Of a stretch of DNA of 64,000 nt, positions 56,391 through 64,000 are shown one piece after another (position 1 is the stretch's first letter; each line of letters opens with the position of its first letter). Under the pieces are notes generated by a model. It searched no databases, was not told where the DNA came from, and saw nothing but the letters and a program-made list of their open reading frames with translations. The position numbers and the translations under genes were made by a program. The stretch covers positions 600,050,644-600,114,643 of the forward strand of contig NC_081415.1 of the NCBI RefSeq assembly GCF_030272615.1. The letters are read 5' to 3'. The stretch comes from Cryptomeria japonica. Lineage: Eukaryota; Streptophyta; Pinopsida; Cupressales; Cupressaceae.

Positions 56391-56920
56391 TAGATTGAAG
56401 AGAAAGATGAATGGGTGATTGATAGTGGTTGTTCAAATCACATGACGAACGATAAAGTTAAATTTATGAATATGGAGAAGCACGATGGCAGTGTAGTAAT
56501 ATTTGGAGACAACAAAGATTGTGTAATCCATGGTAGAATTTATATTTCTCTTGATGGTAAGAATAATATTGATGATGTTTTATATGTTGAAGGTTTGAAG
56601 CATAATCTTTTGAGTGTTGGACAGATGGTTAATAAGGGATATGATTTGCAATTTAAGAATGGAAGATGTAAGATCTTGAATAGCTCTGGTATAGAAATTG
56701 AATCAGGAACTAAAACTAAAGGTAATATCTTTCATTTGAATATTGGTGATAAAAGTTGCTTGATTGCTCAGATTGATGATAGTTGGTTGTGGAATAGGAG
56801 AATGTGTCATGTTAACTTTGACTGCATGATTAAGATAAGTTCTACCCAATATATTAGAGATATGCCTAAGAGAGTGAAACCTACTAATCTTGTGTGTAAA
56901 GAATGTTAATTGAGAAAGCA
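56391..56920 (+). pseudogene. copia protease and GAG-pre-integrase (E7)
   Basis: The 164-codon frame 56415-56909 starts at the catalytic motif (MIDSGCSNHMTNDKVKF, D-S-G intact), passes DDVLYVEGLKHNLLSVGQ and includes the pre-integrase domain (HLNIGDKSCLIAQIDDSWLW, NRRMCHVNFDCMIKI) up to LVCKEC, where a stop replaces the next codon. One stop at 56393 separates it from Gag. Best-preserved protease in the window. Confidence 0.9.
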
Positions 56921-57986
56921 AACAATAATTTCATTCAAGAGAAAATTGTATACATCTAATGTGTTATTAGATCTTGTGCATACTGATTTATCTGGTTCTT
57001 CCAGTGTGAGAAGCTTGTAGGGTGATAGATACTTTATGTTGCTAATTGATGACTATTCTAGAATGATGTGGGTCACTTTTCTAAGGGAGAAATTTGAAGC
57101 ACAGGAGAAATTCAAAAATATTAAAAGCTAAGGTGGAGAAAGAGACAATATTGAAGCTGAAGTGTCTAAGATATAACAAAGGAAAAGAATTCACTTCCGG
57201 TGAGTTTAATTCCTTTTGTGAAGAGCATGGAATCAGAAGACAATTATCTTCTCCATGAACCCCTCAACATAATGGAGTTGTTGAAAGAAAGAATAGTTGT
57301 TTTGGATGCTACTAGGACTATGATGATTGAAGGAAGTGTTCTTCATATCTATTGGAGATAAATTGTTAGTAGTGTTGTGTACACATTCAACTGGGTGCAT
57401 ATAAAAGGTGATTCCGGTAAGACCCCTTATAAGTTATGGTTTTGTCATGTTCCTACAGTTAGATATTTCAGAATCTTTGGAAGCAAATGTTATATCAAAA
57501 GAGATGAGGATATAAGAAAATTTGATGCAAGATGTGATGAAGGAATATTTTTAGGATATTGTACTAAGAGCAAGGCCTACTGGTGTTACAACAAAAGACT
57601 GAGAAAAATAGTGGAAAGTGAGAATTTGAAGGTTGATGAGTGTCATGAGAAGCAAATAAGAGCATGTGGTTATGAATTTGATGATCATGATGTTAGTTCA
57701 TAGCAAGTATGGACTCCGAGCATAAAACAAAGTGATTTAAAAGAGTCACTAAATCTAGATGTTGTTGGTGGTGAAGAAGTTCAAGAGACTGAAAATCAAA
57801 ACAATTAGAAGACCCCCAGGTATGTAAGAATAAATCATTCAGAGAATCCAATTATTGGTGATAAAAATAAAGGTTTGATGACTAGGAGAAGAATTGCTAC
57901 TGAAGAGTCATGTCTGATTTCCAAAATTGAGCCTAAAGATGTTGTTGAAGCTTGTAAAAATGAAAATTAGGTAAAAGCTATGGAAA
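56921..57986 (+). pseudogene. copia integrase and truncated RT start (E7)
   Basis: Integrase pieces in several frames: LVHTDLSGSSSVRS near 56970, FMLLIDDYSRMMWVTFLREKFEA near 57040, then frameshifts; a damaged NGVVERK near 57280. The C-terminal part is open at 57377-57703 (FNWVHIKGDSGKTPYKLWF, SKCYIKRDEDIRKFDARCDE). A stop-rich linker leads to the first RT residues (VEACKNEN, KAMEN) where the sequence jumps into the 3' LTR. RT proper is absent. Confidence 0.87.
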
Positions 57987-58782
57987 ATTTTATTGGTCTG
58001 GTGGTATTCTTCGTTTTATACGACTTTCTGGCCGACTCGATGGTTCTTGTATGATGCGGATGATCTTGGCGAGTTATTCGGTGGTGTTGCATATTCAAGG
58101 TTTTGATTTGGGTCCATGCTATGTCCTTTCTGACATTGTATTGGTCTGCATATTGATTTATGTATCGTGTGATATAATTTTGTAATTAGGTCTTATGAGT
58201 TGAGCCAACCTTGAAGTTAAGGCTGATGATTTGTATAAATAGGTGTAGTAATCATGTAAGATGTGTGTTTGAGGTTGTGTTTGCATTCTTTGAGAGTGTT
58301 GTATGTGTGTATAAGCGAATTGATCTTTTGGAAGTGTGTAGAAGAGAAGAGAAGTGTTGCAATGAAGACAATGTGCTTAACCGCAATTGTAATCAAGCAT
58401 TTGTGGATGCTATTATTTTAGTTCATGTAATCCAGATTGCTGTCCAATATTTGTAAGGAAGTAAGCCTTCCTAGGGTTGTAGCCCTTTGTTGTTTTTGAG
58501 CAGTGAGCTCTAGGTAGTGTGCCTAAATGCATGGTTATTCCCCATTGTAATATTTACACATACTACTGCAGAGTATCATCATATTGTGGGTAGGTTCTCA
58601 CTGTGATTTCCCTTAACCGGGCTTTCCATGTCAAAAATTTGTGTGTTATGTGTGTTTTTGATGTGGTGGTTATCTTTTTTATTGATGTTCTTGATCAGAT
58701 ATGAAGTTGAGGTTAATTTGTTTAAGTTTGGTGAAAACTTATTCACCCCCCCATCAGTTTTCCTACATTGTTGTTGCCAATG
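57987..58782 (+). repeat. 3' LTR of E7, missing its first ~545 bp
   Basis: Aligns to the 5' LTR from 48733 onward. TATAAATA at 58234-58241 and uninterrupted GTAGT at about 58244-58248. The last two bases are TG where CA is expected, then AGTAT. Confidence 0.9.
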
Positions 58783-60186
58783 AGTATATCGCTGAGATAT
58801 TTCACAAAAAAACATCTTAGTTGTAGATAAACATGTTAGATGAAAAATTGAAAATCTTGATAAAATGACAAAATGATACAATCAGACATTGAGATAAGAA
58901 GATAGTGATCACTAAGATAAAACTATTTTTTCAGTATGGGTAGTAAGTTGTGTTATGCTAGATAGCCATATGATAGGGTGACCATAGATTGATTTGATAG
59001 ATAGTGGTTTGGCCCCCACAAAAGGAAAAAGATAATAAGATCAAGTGGATTGGTCCCCACAAAGACAAAAGATCAAGTGGTTTGGCACCCACAAGGGCAA
59101 CAAATAATAATATCAAGTGGATCATTCCCAAAAAAGACAAAAGATGATAATATCATTATATTAAAAAATGGTGAGATGTACAAGATACAAATGAAAATAT
59201 GCACAAGTGTGGAGATATGATAGCTTCCCCTTAGAAAGGTATGCGTGAAACACATATTTTTAAGGAGAAGATATGATGTGTCACTTCAATATAATGAGAT
59301 GTATTTGTAGAATTCCACCTTGCAACAAATGAAACATAAGACCCACAACATCAATAAGAATGCAAAGAGATAGGCGTATCTTATAACTCAACATCAGATG
59401 AGCTCATAGTCGTAAAAATAGATAATGTGTATGGTTGCATATGAGTTACTCATCATAGTCTCGAAGCATATAGATATGAAGAAGGAACATGAAAAAAATT
59501 AAAAAATTGGGTCAATATGGAAGAGATCCTAAATTCCCCCAATGCTTTGCATCGTCCCCGAAATAAAATATCAAGATATGATAAAAGGAAGAAGGGCGAT
59601 TAATAAATACAAGAAAGTTACAAAAAATAATCCCATGTTCCAAGCACCTACAAAGTAACTTGGGTGCTGTAGGAGAGCACAAAATACATAGAGGTAGTTA
59701 TTACCACCTATTTTCAAGTACCAATGGATTAACTTGTGTGCTTGAAAGGGGCACAAAACATAAAAAATGCAAGCATGGGGGAACACAAATAGGCACACCC
59801 TAATCTATAATATAAAGAAAAAGAGTTATTGTCCTATAAGTTTTCCAACATCAAGTCATCATCCTCCCAATCTTAGTCATATAGGGAGGGAGGCCAAGAT
59901 CGAAGAGGGATAATTAGGAGGGTAGCACCAAGCAATTTACCAATGGCAAGGACTAGGGATGTGCAACTTCCACATATATATCCAAGAGCTCCTGAGAAGT
60001 GAGAGTCAATGATCGTGTGAATATTGTAGATAGCACTAGGATATCATGTATAGAGTCAAACAAGTGCCCCTCAACTGAAGAGATAGGTGACTCAACCCAA
60101 GGTAGAAAATACAAGTTAGGTCATTGACCTCTAGAAGAGTGGTAGAGACAAACCCAAGAGAAGATGGGCCCTACTCAACAAGATAG
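58783..60186 (-). other. E9 gypsy interior, 3' region
   Basis: No gene is visible. On the minus strand it shares the GGGGACGATGCAAAGCATTGG block (about 59534-59556) with E6 (52848-52867), the reason for assigning it to E9. Contains the repeat at 58997-59153. Confidence 0.55.
58997..59153. repeat. ~40-bp tandem repeat x 4
   Basis: Diverged units containing CAAGTGG(A/T)(T/T)TTGG(C/T)CCCACAA, of about 32-45 bp. Confidence 0.8.
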
Positions 60187-61307
60187 TGTAGCATCATAAA
60201 TTGTATTCGCCTACAATTTTATCCTCACCTAAGCCTCACTTTGGCATTCTAGCTCTTGATGCCTGATTTTGTACCGATTCCACTCACACCCCTTATCTAT
60301 CTTACATTTTTGTCACTTCCTCTTCTTCCCCCTCATATTGAGTACTAATTTTTCAGGGCCGGGGCACTGGGTGCCCTAGTCCTAAATCAAGACTAGGAAG
60401 CCCAACTCCTTGGTCCTCCTAATAAGGACCTATTTTTGGGCCCTACAATAGTCATTTCATTTGAGTAGGAAACTCGATCTCGTGTCGACCTACCCTAGAA
60501 ATTTAATTTGTTTTTGGGAAGTCAAGTATAAAAGGAGGTCTACCCCTCTCATTTGAAACCTAATCAATTACCTAATTAAAATCAACATCTCAATTACACT
60601 CTAGAAAATTTAAGTGAGCAAGTAATAAGTTATTCATCAAGCATTGGAGTAGAAGTGAAGTCAAGTTCAAGTATTGAAGATGACATCCATGATCAATGTT
60701 TTATGAAGACATTCTACATGAAACCCTAAATCCTTTATGTGAAGATCAAACAAAACTTCATTAAGGTATACATTGTTGTTTCGAGCATTTCAGACTTTCC
60801 CTCAAAAGGAAAGTATTTTAATATAGTTTGTCATTACATTTATCAATTCAATTTCATGGTTAATTCCAAAACCAAGGTTTGACCTAAATCAAACCCCTAT
60901 TCTCAAACTATTTCCTATATTTCTATGTGCTAGGAATAGGTGCAGTAGTTGTACTCGAGAATTTCAATAGAGTCGAGAGTGATAAACAGGTTCATCTTTT
61001 AATGTCAAAAAATTTGGAGGATCAAGGTGAACTTTTGGGAATAGGTTCTAAACATCTTCTTTTGCCCAGATCTTAGTTTGTGGCTTGGGATATCTATAGC
61101 ATTCGATTTGCAATTTACTTCAATTATTCATACTTTTAATCTAATTTCAAAACTTATACATTCCAAATTCAACTAAGAAAGAGGATAATCATTCCCAATC
61201 AAGGGAAACCTAATCAAAATCTCAACCCTTTCCTTATTTGGATTGAGGCTAGATCTATTGGGTTCAATTTGTCTTTTTCAATTTATTTTGGTTAATTTGG
61301 ATTGTGG
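60187..61307 (+). repeat. Gypsy LTR E8 (solo or 5')
   Basis: Starts TGTAGCATCATAAATTGTA, with TATAAAAG at 60527-60534 and the GGTTTGACCTAAA...AAACCCC hairpin block at 60874-60898 also found in E5 and E6. No polypurine tract precedes it. The end is uncertain, placed at the start of the next LTR. Confidence 0.65.
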
Positions 61308-62900
61308 TGCAAGAGTACCTAGGACTTAGGCTCATAGTCCTTTCAAAATTTTGTCTTGTACTAACCTTAGCCAAGTAAAGTTCCTAATAAGGACTCTAGG
61401 AGGGTCCAAGGTGTGTGTGTGATGTTTGTTTTGAGTCAAGTGTAGGCCTAGTTGAGTTGGTTTTCCTCCTAGGTTTGCACTTTGTGAGTAGGTGATAGTT
61501 TGAGTAGTGGAAATGACCTTATTGATGCTCAAAAGTAGCATAAATTGGTGTGAGAATTAGAGAGGTTTAGAATGGTCTTAGGAATGATTAAAAATTCTTG
61601 TTTAATGACTTGTAATAAGTTGTTTAGGTTGGCAAAGAAAAAAGTGGAAAGTTGTAAAAGTTGTCATGACAACTTTTGAAAGTTGCCATGACAACTTTTG
61701 TCCTAAAGGAGCTTAGTGGTGGAGTTAGGGATATCACAATGCCCTAGAATGTATCCACATGTGGGGAAGACTATTTAAACCTCCTCTTGCATGGTTACCA
61801 AGGTTGGAAGTTTGATTTTTTATGATTGACATTATGAAACTACTCATTTTCGGACTATTGTCATTGTTTTGGTCTTATTTTGCTTACAATGTGAATACAA
61901 ATGGATTGAATCCATTGATCTAGTTATGGATTGGAGTTCTTTGGTGTGTTCCAGTGTCATTTGTTTCATTTCATGCTTTGTAGATAAGGTTTTTTATTAC
62001 TTTCTTTGTTTTGTTTCCAATCAATCAGTTTTGGCTTGTAAATAGCAATAAAACGGTTGCCCCATAAAATCCCTCCGTGCTACCATCATGGCCTGTTGGG
62101 ACATGGAAGGAAAAAAATTTTACAATGTGTATATGTAGGGAGGATTTCTAGAAGTGGTGTTTGACATGGCCACCACCTTGTTCTAGGCGAGTCTAGGAGC
62201 AACTCGGCTAGAGAAGACAAGGTGAAATTTGAGTGCATAGTGCAGAGGTGAACACAAAACCTTAGCCAAATCATTTGGAGAGTTTCATAAGGTCCATACA
62301 GACTTTCCACAATTAGGAGAAGCCTTGACAAGACCTATAGATTCCCATTTCACAAACTTGAACAGTCACTGTTGGTTAAGAAGCCTAGAAACCCTAGCAA
62401 ACCCTCATTTTTGGGTTAGGGCATTGTACGACAAGTTGGGAAACCAAAACCACAAAAATATCTTAGGGTTGGGTGAGTGTTTGAAGAAAAAAAAACCTTG
62501 TTGCAGGGTCTTTTGGACTGTTTTCCTCAAAACCCTCAAAAACCAAATTTTGGAGGCCTAATAGGGGCTCATTCCTTGTAGCCCTATTTCTAGGCAAATT
62601 GGTGAAATGGGTAAGAAAGATAGTGAAGGAAAACCACAAATGGACCTAAATGGAATTAATTCCATGGGAAAAGCCACCTCCACACCTCTGCAATGACTCA
62701 TAATAGTATGGGGGTGAAATTGACAAGTTGTTGTCAAGATAGCACAATTGAGCATATGGAAGACACTTTGAAATGGTAGGGTTCCTAGTTAAACACTTGT
62801 TGCAAACACCTTGAGATTGGAAAGAAGCAATCCATAGAAGATATTGAGAAGGAATTGGAGGTCTTGGAGCATAGCTAGACCTGGAGAGGCTAGTGGAATT
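61308..62900 (+). repeat. Chromovirus-type LTR
   Basis: Starts TGCAAGAGTACC, like EC. A perfect 22-bp palindrome centred on TTGTCATGACAA (61656-61677) and a second imperfect copy (61679-61698) precede TATTTAAA at 61772. The 3' end is a length-based guess. No internal genes are recognised after it. Confidence 0.55.
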
Positions 62901-64000
62901 GAGCAACACCAACTAGGTGAAGTGTGAGCAAGCTAGATAGACCCTATCAGATTGTTAGTTGTTTTATTATCTTAATTGACCCTAATTCTAAATTACACCA
63001 TTAAAGATAGATAGATGTAGATAATGAAATGAGCACTAAAACATATAAAGAAACAAAAATAGAGTTTGTTAGAGGTGACTTTTGATGATATAACTCAAAC
63101 ACGAGACCCTACTCAAACTTTCACTTAGGTTTTTGTGGAGGTGAAGGTATCTAATAGGCTATAGCAGGTTTAAGTAACCTAGTAAAACTCTAATGCAAGA
63201 GAGGTTATGAAGTAGGATAGGAAGATAAGGCCACATTAGACACAATATATGTATGTAACATACCAATGGGTTGGGAGAATGGAGGAACATTAGGCAAGGT
63301 GGTGATTAGGAGTGGTTCCAAGGAGGGAGCAATAAAGACTTGTACCCTTTTGGGGAGAGGCTCATTGATAGTCCTTGAAGCATCTAGTAGCAATATGGAA
63401 GACAAAGTGGGCACAAATGTAGGAGGAGCAATAGGTGTAGGAGTAGGGGTGGACACCAATGACTCACTTAGAACCTTCATGGTAGTCTCATGCTCTTGGG
63501 ACATCATCCATCATCGATTCTTATGCTCTTGTGTAGGTTGGTTTTGATGTAAATAGGGATTGATAATGGAAGTTTGAAGAAACCTCAACAACATCATTCG
63601 CCATGGGAGAGGCTTTTGGAGTCATTACCAACAAAGGAGAAGGCCCAATCAATGAAGTAGGATGTGCTATTAAAATAGATCCTCCAAAATAGTAATAAGT
63701 GCCCTTCTTCATTTTTTTGTAGGAATAGTTAGAGGTGTACCCTCCAAGGTTGTTATGTAGGAGCCAAAGGTGATGAGAAAACATGGGGTGAATGCCTACC
63801 CTTATTGTAATAGGTAGGACAAGGGATATTAGCCATGATTAGAAGCTCAAAGGGGGGGTGGGTTACAAACTTGGACAACATGGGTGTTTTTCCCTTGCTT
63901 GCACTAGGTGTAGTTGCAAGAAAATAAGATGCCACTTAAGGTTGCATAGTTCTAGGTGGATGAGGAAGTTTACCCTAAGGAACATGCCTATCCTTAGACC
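62901..64000 (-). other. Unassigned, possible decayed gypsy Gag remnant
   Basis: No gene is certain. On the minus strand 63205-63507 is open with a Pro/Ser/Thr-rich run (STPTPTPIAPPTFVPTLSS), and 63521-63935 continues in fragments; this composition occurs in Gag linkers. No core motif, primer site or LTR end was found. Confidence 0.3.

Larger units (their letters stand above)
48189..58782 (+). mobile_element. Ty1/copia element E7, interrupted and internally deleted
   Basis: Flanked by AGTAT (48184-48188 and 58783-58787). Its 5' LTR (48189-48995, resuming 54719-55254) is split by E6. Gag, protease and integrase follow on the plus strand. At about 57987 the start of RT joins directly to the middle of the 3' LTR: RT, RNase H, the polypurine tract and the first ~545 bp of the LTR are gone. 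Non-autonomous and non-functional. Confidence 0.92.

Noticed and set aside
62325-62755. Short ORFs on both strands
   Set aside because: No motif, overlap each other, chance length.

Overview
ORGANISM AND CONTENT. This window is intergenic DNA from a large plant nuclear genome. I find no host gene, tRNA or rRNA. Nearly all of it is broken LTR retrotransposons of three kinds: (i) Ty1/copia elements primed by initiator tRNA-Met (TTGGTATCAGAG-type sites), (ii) Ty3/gypsy elements whose LTRs begin TGTA(G/C)(T/C)...TCATAAA, and (iii) chromoviruses (Ty3/gypsy) whose LTRs begin TGCAAGAG. Such density and age, with nests four deep, fit a conifer or other gymnosperm best. That is inference; no single-copy gene is present to prove it. 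LAYOUT. 1-5174: 5' two-thirds of a minus-strand copia element (E1). 5175-15388: a minus-strand gypsy element (E10) split by a chromovirus (EC, 6932-13474), itself split by a solo copia LTR (9832-11035). 15389-16922: probable chromovirus LTR. 17807-about 44730: a plus-strand gypsy element (E5) containing a minus copia (E2, 22073-42913), containing a plus copia-like element (E4, 23534-37146), containing a minus copia (E3, 28743-35482). 44731-45879: degenerate sequence. 45880-60186: a minus gypsy element (E9: LTR plus 3' internal sequence) split by a plus copia (E7, 48189-58782), whose 5' LTR is split by a plus gypsy (E6, 48996-54713), which holds a 571-bp copia 5'-end fragment. 60187-64000: a gypsy LTR, a chromovirus LTR and unassigned DNA. 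INSERTION ORDER. Target-site duplications order several insertions: ACTCT for E4, CTAAT for E3, CTTTA/CTTTC for E2, AGTAT for E7, GTAGT for E6. The E6 site is confirmed by the unsplit second LTR of E7. HOW THE ELEMENTS RELATE. E1, E2, E3 and E7 carry (or carried) Gag, protease, integrase, reverse transcriptase (RT) and RNase H. E4 has copia-type LTRs, primer site and polypurine tract but no pol: it has a coiled-coil Gag with four zinc knuckles and a roughly 1,000-codon ORF I cannot assign. E5 and E6 also lack RT, and EC has lost RT, RNase H and integrase while keeping a chromodomain, so these probably moved using enzymes from related elements. MOST INTERESTING SIGNALS. First, a hairpin just before the primer site of most copia LTRs has a C-run loop and a stem that varies between families while still pairing, including one compensatory change between the two LTRs of E4. 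Second, E4's unassigned ORF. Third, arrays of extra polypurine tracts before the 3' LTRs of the copia elements. Fourth, a GTTGTC/GACAAC palindrome upstream of TATA in three chromovirus LTR families.
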